From NCBI GenBank assembly GCA_024234505.1, contig JACKOD010000002.1:372001-436000 (forward strand): 64,000 nucleotides of DNA, given 5' to 3'. The notes under the pieces are model-generated. The model was not told where the DNA came from. It ran no database searches and saw nothing but the letters and a program-made list of their open reading frames with translations. Source of the stretch: Hahellaceae bacterium (GTDB lineage Bacteria; Pseudomonadota; Gammaproteobacteria; Pseudomonadales; Oleiphilaceae). Both the position numbers and the translations under genes were made by a program. How positions within the stretch are numbered: position 1 is the first letter of the stretch; every line of letters begins with the position of its first letter. Below, piece by piece: positions 1 to 8,505 of the stretch.

Positions 1-164
1 GGTTATTTTTGTTGAACAAATGTACCTTGTATCTGCTGCATTCTGATCGGAATTGAACCTTTCGCTCTTTATAATACAAAGACCTATCCGAAAGAATAGC
101 AGACTTTTATTTTGTGTCAGGAAAAACCTGCATCATCTTGTATTTTCTTATTTTTGTAGGCTGG

Positions 165-1178
165 TTAACACAAAAGCAAATCGAGTGGTGTTTTAGCATC
201 CCGATCCGGAATTTCGGCAACCCATTTCGGTACTAAAAAGCCCGGAAGCATTGCTAGAAGTGCCTGATAGATCAGGCGTGCACGCTCAATATCCACCGCA
301 AAATGCGCCGCCCCGCTAACGGGGTCGAGCTGGTGGAGATAATAGGGGAGCGCACCTGATGCAAACAGTTTTTCGCTCAGCGTAGCCAGCGTTTCGGGAT
401 GATCGTTGATGCCCGCCAGCAATACCGACTGATTCAATACCGTGACTCCCGCGTCCCGCAGCATCCTGATGGCATTGGTCACCGCAGGGTCAATCTCATT
501 CGGATGGTTGATGTGCAATACCACAACGCGCTGAAGCTTGACGTGACTGATCCAGTTTATAAATGTGTTATCTATTCTGGCGGGAATTACAACGGGCAAG
601 CGAGTATGAATTCTCATTCGCAAAATATGCGGGATTTTCTCCAGTTCCTGACTGAGCCATTGCAAATGACGATCGTTGACGGCCAGAGGGTCGCCGCCAC
701 TGAGAATGACTTCATTCAATTCTGTGTGTGCCCGGATATAGTCGATGACCCTGACCCAGTCCTCGCGTGATACCCGGTGCTCCTGATAAGGAAAATGTCG
801 ACGAAAACAGTAGCGGCAGTTGACGGCACAATGTGTACCGGCAACCAATAATACCCGTGATTTGTATTTGTGAATCAGTCCGGGAGCGACGGTATATTTT
901 TTTTCCTTGAGCGGATCGAGCAGATAGCCTTCGTGAACCTGCAGCTCGGAAGCTACAGGTAGTACTTGCTGCAACAGGGGGTCCTGCGGATTGCCTCGTT
1001 CAACGCGATCCAGGTAGGGGCGCGGTACATTTAGGGCAAAGGACTGGTTTGCCTGGTCGGATAAGGTATCAAGGGGAATGTCAACATAGTCGGCGAGTTC
1101 CGACAGAGAGGTTACTGCGCGAGAAAGTTCACTCTTCCAGTCAAGATCTTCGACAGTTGAAATGGTTCGAGGTATCAT
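165..1178 (-). CDS. epmB: EF-P (R)-beta-lysine-forming lysine 2,3-aminomutase EpmB
   Basis: Radical-SAM, PLP-dependent lysine 2,3-aminomutase that turns (S)-alpha-lysine into (R)-beta-lysine, the substrate EpmA attaches to elongation factor P. The 337-residue product has the radical-SAM cluster motif CxxxCxxC at C117, C121 and C124, inside GTHCAVNCRYCFRRHFP, followed by the SGGDPL segment typical of the family. Length agrees with the E. coli protein (about 340 residues). It is divergent from efp, with a 115-bp A/T-rich gap that must hold both promoters, and epmA lies just beyond efp, so the pathway is clustered. The short form EpmB is preferred over a catabolic lysine aminomutase because of this neighbourhood. 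Confidence 0.95.
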   Translation of the reverse strand: MIPRTISTVEDLDWKSELSRAVTSLSELADYVDIPLDTLSDQANQSFALNVPRPYLDRVERGNPQDPLLQQVLPVASELQVHEGYLLDPLKEKKYTVAPGLIHKYKSRVLLVAGTHCAVNCRYCFRRHFPYQEHRVSREDWVRVIDYIRAHTELNEVILSGGDPLAVNDRHLQWLSQELEKIPHILRMRIHTRLPVVIPARIDNTFINWISHVKLQRVVVLHINHPNEIDPAVTNAIRMLRDAGVTVLNQSVLLAGINDHPETLATLSEKLFASGALPYYLHQLDPVSGAAHFAVDIERARLIYQALLAMLPGFLVPKWVAEIPDRDAKTPLDLLLC

Positions 1179-1293
1179 GTGCGCCTTTAAAATACTTTAA
1201 AATTTTTAAAAAATCGTAATCTCCGCATAGCGCGAGAGTTTATCTTATTTTTATAACTGACACATAACGCGTATTTGAATCGGTAATCAAACT

Positions 1294-1866
1294 ATGGCCA
1301 TGTATTCTACCAATGAATTTAAAGCGGGTCTCAAGGTTCTGTTGGACGGTGAGCCCTGTTCAATTCTAGAAAATGAATTTGTTAAGCCCGGCAAGGGGCA
1401 GGCGTTTAACCGCGTAAGATTGCGTAATCTCAAGTCTAATCGGGTCTGGGAGCGTACCTTCAAGTCAGGTGAATCATTGGAAGGTGCCGATGTTATTGAT
1501 CTGGAAATGGAGTACCTCTACGCCGATGGCGAGTTCTATCACTTCATGATGACGGATGGATCATTCGAGCAGCATGCGGCTGATGATAAAGCGGTTGGTG
1601 ACTGTAAGAAGTGGCTGAAAGAGCAAGATGTTTACACGGTGACCTTGTATAACGGTGCGCCTTTGTCTGTTTCACCTCCGAACTTTGTAGAGTTGGAAGT
1701 GGTTGAGACTGATCCGGGGGTGAAGGGTGATACGGCCCAAGGGGGCTCCAAGCCTGCCACGCTGTCTACCGGTGCGGTGGTAAACGTGCCTCTGTTTGTA
1801 AATATTGGTGATAAGTTGCGTGTTGATACCCGTAGCAATGAATATGTGAGCCGCGCAAAAGGTTAA
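1294..1866 (+). CDS. efp: Translation elongation factor P
   Basis: EF-P binds between the P and E sites and relieves ribosome stalling at polyproline stretches. The 190-residue protein has the KOW-like N domain and two OB domains. The loop KPGKGQAF puts the modifiable lysine at K34, the same position as the beta-lysylated K34 of E. coli, and the C-terminal GDTAQGGSKPATLSTGA and SNEYVSR segments are conserved. The start at ATG 1294 keeps K34 numbering; a second in-frame ATG is two codons later and there is no strong Shine-Dalgarno at either. A strong intrinsic terminator follows at 1915-1946. With epmB and epmA on either side, lysylation of K34 is expected (inference). Confidence 0.98.
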   Translation: MAMYSTNEFKAGLKVLLDGEPCSILENEFVKPGKGQAFNRVRLRNLKSNRVWERTFKSGESLEGADVIDLEMEYLYADGEFYHFMMTDGSFEQHAADDKAVGDCKKWLKEQDVYTVTLYNGAPLSVSPPNFVELEVVETDPGVKGDTAQGGSKPATLSTGAVVNVPLFVNIGDKLRVDTRSNEYVSRAKG

Positions 1867-1914
1867 GACCTTTCAGGCGGCTGGACTGCTCTGCGAGTCC
1901 CATCACGATCAAAC

Positions 1915-1946
1915 AAAAAGCGCCTGACCGGGCGCTTTTTGTTTTT
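1915..1946 (+). terminator. Rho-independent terminator of efp
   Basis: Perfect 10-bp stem AAAAAGCGCC / GGCGCTTTTT (1915-1924 with 1931-1940), 6-nt loop, and a T-rich tail. It begins 48 bp after the efp stop and separates efp from epmA. Confidence 0.85.
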
Positions 1947-2024
1947 GGCCGCAAAGCGTTTGTGGGCGGCGCGCCATTATGAAAAGGCCGAGAATTTAAA
2001 CGTTACACTATTCAGTTATTCAGG

Positions 2025-3008
2025 ATGACCGTTATGACCAGTCAGACATTATTTTGGCAGCCCGCATGTAATATGGCGCATTTGCGTAAAAGAGCTGAGG
2101 TTCTGGGATTGTTGCGAGCGTTTTTTGCGCAACGGGAAGTCATGGAAGTTGATACCCCCTTGCTCTGTCATGCGTCTGTCACCGATGTTCATCTGGCTAG
2201 TGTGACCACCCATCTGACCTATCCCGGGGATGAAGGGAAGGTTTCTTATCTTCAAACCTCGCCGGAATTTTCGATGAAACGCCTGTTGGCGGCGGGAAGC
2301 GGGCCGATCTTTCAGATCTGCAAAGCCTTTCGGGGTGGTGAGCGAGGCCGGCGTCACAATCCGGAATTTACGATGCTGGAATGGTATCGCCCGACTTTTT
2401 CGTTGGCTCAACTAATGGATGAGGTGGAAGCGCTACTGGCATCTTTGGGCGTAATTGGCACCGCTCGACGCACAAGTTATCGTCAGGCATTTATAACTCA
2501 TGCCGGTGTGGATCCTTATGCGGCCAGCGATGACGAGTTAAAGCAGTTAGCAGAAGAAAGCTCGGGAATCGCAGGTTCTTTACTGGATCGTGATGGCGCG
2601 CTGGATGTAATTCTGACACACCGCGTCGAGCCCTTGTTAGGCGTTGACGGTCCGGAATTTATCACCGGTTATCCTGCCAGTCAGGCCGCGCTGGCAAAGG
2701 TTTGCGAGATTGACGGATATCTTCAGGCGCAACGCTTCGAGCTTTATATTGACGGGCTGGAATTGGCTAATGGCTATGATGAGCTGGTGGACGCTGACGA
2801 GCAGTTGCGCCGGTTTGAACAAGATAATCGGCAAAGAGAAGCAATGGGGTTGCCGACGATTGCAGTAGATCATCGGCTGGTCGCTGCCCTGAAGCAAGGT
2901 TTGCCCCCCTGTTCGGGGGTTGCACTGGGGGTGGATAGATTACTAATGGTACTGCTGGACACTCGCAACATTGATGATGTGCTGGCGTTCCCTGTAGATT
3001 GTACCTGA
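2025..3008 (+). CDS. epmA: EF-P lysine lysyltransferase EpmA (GenX/PoxA/YjeA)
   Basis: Class II lysyl-tRNA-synthetase paralogue without the anticodon-binding domain; it adenylates (R)-beta-lysine and transfers it to K34 of EF-P. The 327-residue protein carries motif 2 (FRGGERGRRHNPEFTMLEW, from about residue 102) and motif 3 (GVALGVDRL, about residues 297-305), and has no N-terminal OB fold, which distinguishes it from LysS. ATG at 2025 gives MTVMTSQ; the ATG at 2034 is equally plausible because AGGA at 2021-2024 is better spaced for it. Transcription is probably independent of efp because of the terminator between them. Confidence 0.96.
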   Translation: MTVMTSQTLFWQPACNMAHLRKRAEVLGLLRAFFAQREVMEVDTPLLCHASVTDVHLASVTTHLTYPGDEGKVSYLQTSPEFSMKRLLAAGSGPIFQICKAFRGGERGRRHNPEFTMLEWYRPTFSLAQLMDEVEALLASLGVIGTARRTSYRQAFITHAGVDPYAASDDELKQLAEESSGIAGSLLDRDGALDVILTHRVEPLLGVDGPEFITGYPASQAALAKVCEIDGYLQAQRFELYIDGLELANGYDELVDADEQLRRFEQDNRQREAMGLPTIAVDHRLVAALKQGLPPCSGVALGVDRLLMVLLDTRNIDDVLAFPVDCT

Positions 3009-3068
3009 TTGTTGGGCTTGATCCGGTAAGCCCTTTGGGATTCCGGAGTTCCTGGTGAGTATACTCGT

Positions 3069-4832
3069 GTGAAAATTTTTCTGGATCTGGGCTGGTTTTT
3101 CCGTCGGGAATGGCGTCGCTATCTGGTCGCGATTACGGCACTGGCTGCCGTGGCGTTGCTGACCATGATTCCACCGAGGATTACGGGGCAGCTTGTGGAT
3201 CAAATAGAATCTGGGCAGTTGTCGTCGGAACATCTGATGATGCAAGTGGTGATCATTGTGGTCATTGCGCTGCTGATTTACGTTCTTAGGGTGCTGTGGC
3301 GGATCTATTTATTTGGCTCGTCATTGACGTTGGCCAAAGAGCTACGCTCCCGCGTCTACCAGCATTTGAGTGTGATGCCGGCCACTTTTTATCAGCGTTA
3401 CCGCACTGGTGACCTGATGGCGCGTTGCACGCAGGATATTGAAGCGGTACAGATGACGGCAGGTGAAGGTGTACTGTCCATGGTGGATGGTGCGATGACG
3501 GCAGTTGTTGTGTTGGGGATGATGATGCTGACCGTTTCCTGGAAGTTATCGCTGGTCGCGCTGATTCCCTGGCCTGTCATGGGGTGGTTGATGTATCGCT
3601 ATGGAAACCAACTGCACGAGGCGTTCGGAAAATCGCAAACTCGTTTCAGTGAGTTAAATGACCAGGTGCAGGATACGCTTTCCGGTATGAGGCTGGTAAA
3701 AGCCATGGGAGCTGAAGCGCTTTTAATTGAGGGGTTCAGGCAGCGAGCAGCCAACGCCAGTGAAGCCAATCTTGCGGTTGCACGCATAGATGCGGCTTAT
3801 GATCCCACGATTACCGTGGCCATGGGTCTTTCATTTTTACTGAGTGTGGCTTTTGGCGGCTATCTCATTCTGCAGCAACAGTTAACGCTCGGTCAATTAA
3901 CCAGCTTTATGATGTACCTTGGGTACCTTTTATGGCCTATGTTTGCGTTTGGCTGGATGCTTAGCATTGTGGAACGTGGGTCGGCGTCCTATCGTCGGAT
4001 TGCCGCGCTGCTGGCCGAACCCCTGCCTGAGGCGATGAGTGAGAATACATTATCAGGCGTTGCCGATATACCGGGTAAGTCGGCGAGTATTGAGGTTGAC
4101 TTGAATGAGTTTGTTTACCAACCGACGGCGACACCGATATTGCGCGCGCTGCATTTTGCTGTTCCGGCGGGAACCACCTTAGGCATCATCGGTCCGGTAG
4201 GTAGTGGAAAAAGTACATTGCTACAGCTGTTGTTACGGGTTTATGAGTCAGAACCCGGGGCGATACGTCTTAATGGTGTTCCTGTGAGCGGGATGCCGCT
4301 GGAGCAACTGCGTAGCTACTTCGCCTGGGTTGGACAACAACCTTTTTTATTTTCGGCGACTGTAGCTGAAAACATTGCGTTAGGTCTGCCACAGGCTTCG
4401 CCGGAGGAGATCGAACAGGTGGCTCGTCTTGCGGCCGTACATGATGACATTATGCGATTTCCTGATGGCTATCAGACCCTGGTAGGAGAAAAGGGCGTGA
4501 CGCTTTCCGGAGGCCAGAAGCAACGTTTGGCGATTGCTCGCGCCTTGCTTTTGAAGGCGCCGATTCTGCTACTGGATGACGCGCTTTCGGCAGTGGATGT
4601 TGAAACCGAAGTCGCCATTCTTCGCCATTTACGGGCGGCACGTTTGCAAGCGACTACCATCATAGTGACGCACCGATTAACGGCTGTGGAAAATGCAGAC
4701 CTGATACTGGTCATGGAGCAGGGACAGATAGTACAGCAAGGCACGCACGCCCGGCTGTCGAAGGTGCCGGGCTGGTATCGAGATATTTACGAGTATCAGA
4801 AACTGGAGCAAATGGTCGATGCCGGACGTTAA
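3069..4832 (+). CDS. ABC exporter half-transporter, MdlA/SmdA-like (degenerate nucleotide site)
   Basis: Fused membrane-ATPase half transporter of 587 residues starting at GTG. An N-terminal type I exporter membrane domain of about six helices (residues ~15-300) is followed by an ATPase domain with Walker A GPVGSGKST (375-383), Q-loop VGQQPF, signature LSGGQ (479-483) and Walker B ILLLDD (499-504). The residue after the Walker B aspartate is Asp504 rather than the usual catalytic Glu, while the next gene has a normal Glu, the asymmetry known from heterodimeric exporters such as MdlAB and TM287/288. The next gene overlaps by 14 bp, so the two products very likely form one transporter. Substrate is unknown; drug or lipid export would be typical. 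Confidence 0.9.
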   Translation: MKIFLDLGWFFRREWRRYLVAITALAAVALLTMIPPRITGQLVDQIESGQLSSEHLMMQVVIIVVIALLIYVLRVLWRIYLFGSSLTLAKELRSRVYQHLSVMPATFYQRYRTGDLMARCTQDIEAVQMTAGEGVLSMVDGAMTAVVVLGMMMLTVSWKLSLVALIPWPVMGWLMYRYGNQLHEAFGKSQTRFSELNDQVQDTLSGMRLVKAMGAEALLIEGFRQRAANASEANLAVARIDAAYDPTITVAMGLSFLLSVAFGGYLILQQQLTLGQLTSFMMYLGYLLWPMFAFGWMLSIVERGSASYRRIAALLAEPLPEAMSENTLSGVADIPGKSASIEVDLNEFVYQPTATPILRALHFAVPAGTTLGIIGPVGSGKSTLLQLLLRVYESEPGAIRLNGVPVSGMPLEQLRSYFAWVGQQPFLFSATVAENIALGLPQASPEEIEQVARLAAVHDDIMRFPDGYQTLVGEKGVTLSGGQKQRLAIARALLLKAPILLLDDALSAVDVETEVAILRHLRAARLQATTIIVTHRLTAVENADLILVMEQGQIVQQGTHARLSKVPGWYRDIYEYQKLEQMVDAGR

Positions 4833-6639
4833 GGAGCCCTCTTTCATTGCCACCTATTCTGATCGACAGGTTCTAGCCAGGTTATTGGCTTATACCTCGG
4901 GAAAGCGCGCCTTTTGGTGGGCGGGTTTGTTGATGCTGCTGTGCGCGACTGTGGCAGATTTGATGGGTCCCATGCTGATCAAGCAGTTTATAGATAACCA
5001 GTTGGTGCCGGGGAGCTTTGACCTATTTTCGGCACTCTGGCTAGCAGGGGGATATGGCCTGGTGATGTTGCTTGCTGCCGGGCTGAGATATCGACAGGCT
5101 ATTTTGTTTTCGGGGTTGGCACTCAATGTTGTTGAACGCATTCGGGTGGATTTATTCGAACGAGTAATGTGTTTGCCGTTGGCTTTTTTCGATCGCAGTG
5201 CGACCGGTGCGCTGATTTCTCGACTGACAAATGACTCTGAAGGCGTAAAAGAACTTTTTGTGAACGTGATTGTGAATGCATTGCAGAATCTGTTTCTATT
5301 GGTTTGCATTTTTATTGCGATGGCTGTGCTTGACGTACGGCTGATGGCGCTGGCCTTGGCGCTGGTTCCTGTCACTGTGGGGGCAATGTGGATTTATAAA
5401 AAGGTGAGTGCGCCTTTGTTTCATAAGGCGCGAGCGTTGCTTAGCGATATGAATGCTCATTTGAATGAGTCATTACAAGCGATGCAAACACTACAGGTGT
5501 TTAATCAGCAGGCACGCTTTAAAGCACGCTTTGATACGTTGGTGGAAAGCCATTTTACTGTTCGCAAGCAGAGTGTTCGACTGGATGGTTTACTGTTACG
5601 CGCATTAATCGATTTCATCAGCATGCTGGTGCTGGCGGCAATTCTGGGGGTTTTCGGGCAAACCTATCTAAAAGGGGCGGGGGCTGAGATTGGTGTGTTA
5701 TATGTGTTTATCTCCTACCTCGGCCGATTTACCGAGCCGCTGATAGAAATGACTCAGCGACTGAATCTGCTTCAGCAGTCGTTGGTGGCTGGCCAGCGCG
5801 TCTTCCATTTAATGGATGAGCCTTCGGAGCGCTATCATGAAGCAAGGGTTTCGAACGCAGGTGTCGGTCTGGCGCAAAATGTGGAAGCTGGGCAAAACCT
5901 TATCGAATTCGACCGGGTGACATTTGGCTACAGTAGTGATCGACCTGTCATTCATGAGGTATCTTTCTCTATACCCAAAGGACACTTTGTGGCATTGGTG
6001 GGGCACACCGGCAGTGGAAAGAGCACGCTGGCAAGTTTGCTATTACGCTTTTATCCGTTGAGCGAAGGACAGATTCGTATCGGGGGGGAATCAATCAATA
6101 CGCTGCCGGAGTCGGTATTGCGTGCCAAAATGGGCGTGGTTCAACAGGATACCTATATCTTTAATGCTTCGCTGGCAGACAATATTTGCCTGGGGCAGCC
6201 GCTTGACCGCTCTCGAGTGGCTCTTGCCTGCGAGCAGGCCCAGTTGACAGCGTTTGTTGCCGGGTTGCCGCAGGGATTTGATACGTTGCTGGGAGAGAAC
6301 GGGGTTCAGCTATCCAGTGGTCAAAAGCAGTTGCTATCACTGGCGAGGGCATTAGTGCGTGACCCGGAAGTGCTAATTCTTGACGAGGCCACAGCCAATG
6401 TCGATAGCGCAACCGAGCAAGGGTTAATGAAGACGCTGCGAGCGTTGAGAGGAAAGGTTACGTTGGTGACCATCGCGCATCGGCTGGCAACGATAATAGA
6501 CGCGGACCAGATACTGGTGTTGCATCAGGGGCGCCTGATGCAACAGGGTAGCCATCGGGAATTGCTGGCCACCGAAGGGTTATATCAGCATCTGTATCAG
6601 CTACAGGCGCTGGAGCAACATCTCAATATTCCCGGTTAG
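4819..6639 (+). CDS. ABC exporter half-transporter, MdlB/SmdB-like (canonical catalytic Glu)
   Basis: Partner of the preceding gene, 606 residues, with its ATG 14 bp inside the upstream frame, which suggests translational coupling. About six transmembrane helices (residues ~30-320) precede an ATPase domain with Walker A GHTGSGKST (395-403), signature LSSGQ (498-502, with Ser replacing the second residue of LSGGQ) and Walker B VLILDE with catalytic Glu523. Together the pair supplies one consensus and one degenerate ATP site. Its stop TAG overlaps the TAA of convergent psd within the four bases TTAG at 6636-6639. Specificity cannot be read from sequence. Confidence 0.9.
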   Translation: MPDVKEPSFIATYSDRQVLARLLAYTSGKRAFWWAGLLMLLCATVADLMGPMLIKQFIDNQLVPGSFDLFSALWLAGGYGLVMLLAAGLRYRQAILFSGLALNVVERIRVDLFERVMCLPLAFFDRSATGALISRLTNDSEGVKELFVNVIVNALQNLFLLVCIFIAMAVLDVRLMALALALVPVTVGAMWIYKKVSAPLFHKARALLSDMNAHLNESLQAMQTLQVFNQQARFKARFDTLVESHFTVRKQSVRLDGLLLRALIDFISMLVLAAILGVFGQTYLKGAGAEIGVLYVFISYLGRFTEPLIEMTQRLNLLQQSLVAGQRVFHLMDEPSERYHEARVSNAGVGLAQNVEAGQNLIEFDRVTFGYSSDRPVIHEVSFSIPKGHFVALVGHTGSGKSTLASLLLRFYPLSEGQIRIGGESINTLPESVLRAKMGVVQQDTYIFNASLADNICLGQPLDRSRVALACEQAQLTAFVAGLPQGFDTLLGENGVQLSSGQKQLLSLARALVRDPEVLILDEATANVDSATEQGLMKTLRALRGKVTLVTIAHRLATIIDADQILVLHQGRLMQQGSHRELLATEGLYQHLYQLQALEQHLNIPG

Positions 6640-7499
6640 GCCTTTTTGATCCGTTTAGCCAGTGGTTGACCCAGGCGGACCGATCCGGCCGGTGCCAGCG
6701 CTTCATCCCATTCAATGCTGTCGGGCGGGAAGGCCATCACTACAGTGGAGCCGAGTTTAAACAGCCCCATTTCCTCGCCCTTGGCCAGTGTGATATTGCT
6801 TGGGCTGTCGTAACGGGTGGTTTTTAATGTCCGTGCTGGCGGGGCGACCTGTCCGGCCCATACCGTTTCTATGGCAGCCACAATCATGGCTCCGACCAGT
6901 ACCATGGCAACGGGACCCAGTGCCGTATCAAAAATGGCGACCAGTCGCTCATTGCGCGCGAACAGACCCGGGACGTTCTCCGTTGTGAGCGGATTCACCG
7001 AAAACAGTTTGCCCGGAACATAGATCATTTCTCTCAGGGTGCCTTCGAGAGGCATGTGGATGCGGTGGTAATCTTTAGGTGATAAATAGATGGTGGCAAA
7101 TTTTCCGCCCATAAAGGGTTTGGCTCGCTCCATATCGCCACCAAGCAAATCGATAACGCTGAAGCTATGTCCCTTGGCCTGAAAAATCTGTCCGTATTCG
7201 ATATTGCCCAGCTGGCTAACGGCTCCATCTACGGGGCAGGCAAGGATATCCTCTCCTTCGGCGATCGGACGCGCTCCGGGTTTTAGTTCGCGAGTGAAAA
7301 AATCGTTGAAGCTTTTGTAGTCGCTTGTATTCTCACGCAAGGCTTCGCTGAGGTTAACCTGGTATCGCTGCGCAAACCAATTAATAAAGGTGTCTTTAAT
7401 CAGCGGGTTTTGGCTGTCAGCCAATTTACCTATGGTGCGTGACAGCGCGTGCTGTGGTGTCAGGTACTGACTCATTACAAATAGATTGTCTAATAGCAT
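6636..7499 (-). CDS. psd: Phosphatidylserine decarboxylase proenzyme
   Basis: Makes phosphatidylethanolamine from phosphatidylserine at the inner membrane. The 287-residue proenzyme shows the self-cleavage motif LGST in FKLGSTVVMAF near the C terminus, where the Gly-Ser bond breaks to give the beta chain and the pyruvoyl cofactor on the alpha chain, plus PVDG and YHRIHMP, which carry the Asp and His of the processing triad. ATG 7499 is chosen because GAGGA lies about 11 bp upstream; an in-frame TTG at 7517 would overlap that ribosome-binding site. Last gene of the minus-strand set with rhdA and the HDOD gene. Its stop overlaps the stop of the convergent ABC gene. Confidence 0.96.
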   Translation of the reverse strand: MLLDNLFVMSQYLTPQHALSRTIGKLADSQNPLIKDTFINWFAQRYQVNLSEALRENTSDYKSFNDFFTRELKPGARPIAEGEDILACPVDGAVSQLGNIEYGQIFQAKGHSFSVIDLLGGDMERAKPFMGGKFATIYLSPKDYHRIHMPLEGTLREMIYVPGKLFSVNPLTTENVPGLFARNERLVAIFDTALGPVAMVLVGAMIVAAIETVWAGQVAPPARTLKTTRYDSPSNITLAKGEEMGLFKLGSTVVMAFPPDSIEWDEALAPAGSVRLGQPLAKRIKKA

Positions 7500-7597
7500 G
7501 GTATTTCTTGTCCTCAATAGACTAGCTCAGGCGCGCCGGCATTCCTTCGCGGGCAGGCACGGACTCTGAACATTCGATAAAACATAATGGTTCTGAA

Positions 7598-8422
7598 TCA
7601 GATTTCTACCGGCGTTTCAGGATGATTGCCCCATTCAGACCAGGAACCTGCATAGGCTTTGACTTTTGCAAACCCCAGTGCTTTGGCGACCAGATAGGTG
7701 TAGCCCGAGCGATGGTGTGTGTGGCAGTGGGTTACAATCTGTTTGTCGGTAGTCATGCCCAGACCTGTTAGCGTTTTGAGCAGCGCTTCCGGCGACTTCA
7801 TGCGGTAGTGGTTGGCGGGATCCATGGCCATGGTCCACTCAAAATTGGCGGCACCCGGAATATGCCCGCCTTTGGCGGCGAAGACTTTTTGTCCGTGATA
7901 TTCCATCGCAGACCGAGCATCCCAAATGCACGTGTCGTTTTGGTTAAGCGTATTCATCACATCCTGCAGGGTCGCGGTGACTTCAGGGTGGAGCGTAAGG
8001 GATACCGCAGTCGGAGTCAGTTCCGGTATGTCTGCAGAGAGCGGGTGGCCTTCGGCTTCCCAAGCGATCATTCCTCCGTCTACTACCGAGTAACGGGTGT
8101 GTCCTATGCTGTCCAGAATCCAGATAAAGCGACCTGCCCATCCGCCACCTTCATCGTCGTAAACGACCACGTGACGTTCTGGTGTCAGTGCCAGCTGGCT
8201 GAACAAGTGCTCAAGCATATCGAGCGTGGGCAGCAATCCGGGGGCCGGAGGTTTGCCAAGCTGAGTGTAGGCCGGGGGAACATGGATCGCGCCGGGAATA
8301 TGGCCGTGCCGGTAACGATCGGTGTTGCAAAGATCAATGATCAGCAGGTCAGGATCATTCAGGTGTTGCTCTAGTATTGCCGGCTCAAGGAGCAAAGGCA
8401 GTTTCGCGGAGTTTGGCATCAT
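7598..8422 (-). CDS. rhdA: Thiosulfate sulfurtransferase (two-domain rhodanese, RhdA type)
   Basis: Tandem rhodanese of 274 residues: an inactive N-terminal domain (residues ~10-125) and a catalytic C-terminal domain (~145-272). The active loop is C233-HTHHR followed by SG. Azotobacter vinelandii RhdA is known for the closely similar loop CQTHHR, distinct from the CRKGVT loop of bovine rhodanese, and the downstream stretch AKALGFAKVKAYAGSWSEWG is typical of this Pseudomonas/Azotobacter group. It can move sulfane sulfur from thiosulfate to cyanide or other thiophiles; in Azotobacter a link to redox and Fe-S homeostasis has been described. It sits between the HDOD gene and psd on the same strand. 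Confidence 0.9.
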   Translation of the reverse strand: MMPNSAKLPLLLEPAILEQHLNDPDLLIIDLCNTDRYRHGHIPGAIHVPPAYTQLGKPPAPGLLPTLDMLEHLFSQLALTPERHVVVYDDEGGGWAGRFIWILDSIGHTRYSVVDGGMIAWEAEGHPLSADIPELTPTAVSLTLHPEVTATLQDVMNTLNQNDTCIWDARSAMEYHGQKVFAAKGGHIPGAANFEWTMAMDPANHYRMKSPEALLKTLTGLGMTTDKQIVTHCHTHHRSGYTYLVAKALGFAKVKAYAGSWSEWGNHPETPVEI

Positions 8423-8505
8423 GGTGAGTCATCGTTGCATTGGCACAAGGCGCAATAATAACAGAAACGCGAGCCATTCCCAGTGCTGACGGCAGGTGCG
8501 AAAGT

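Noticed and set aside
70..75. TATAAT near the window start
   Set aside because: No -35 at workable spacing, and the only neighbouring gene visible is on the other strand and ends here.
7808..8374. Plus-strand open frame of 188 codons opposite rhdA
   Set aside because: Antisense shadow of a clear rhodanese gene with no start signal.
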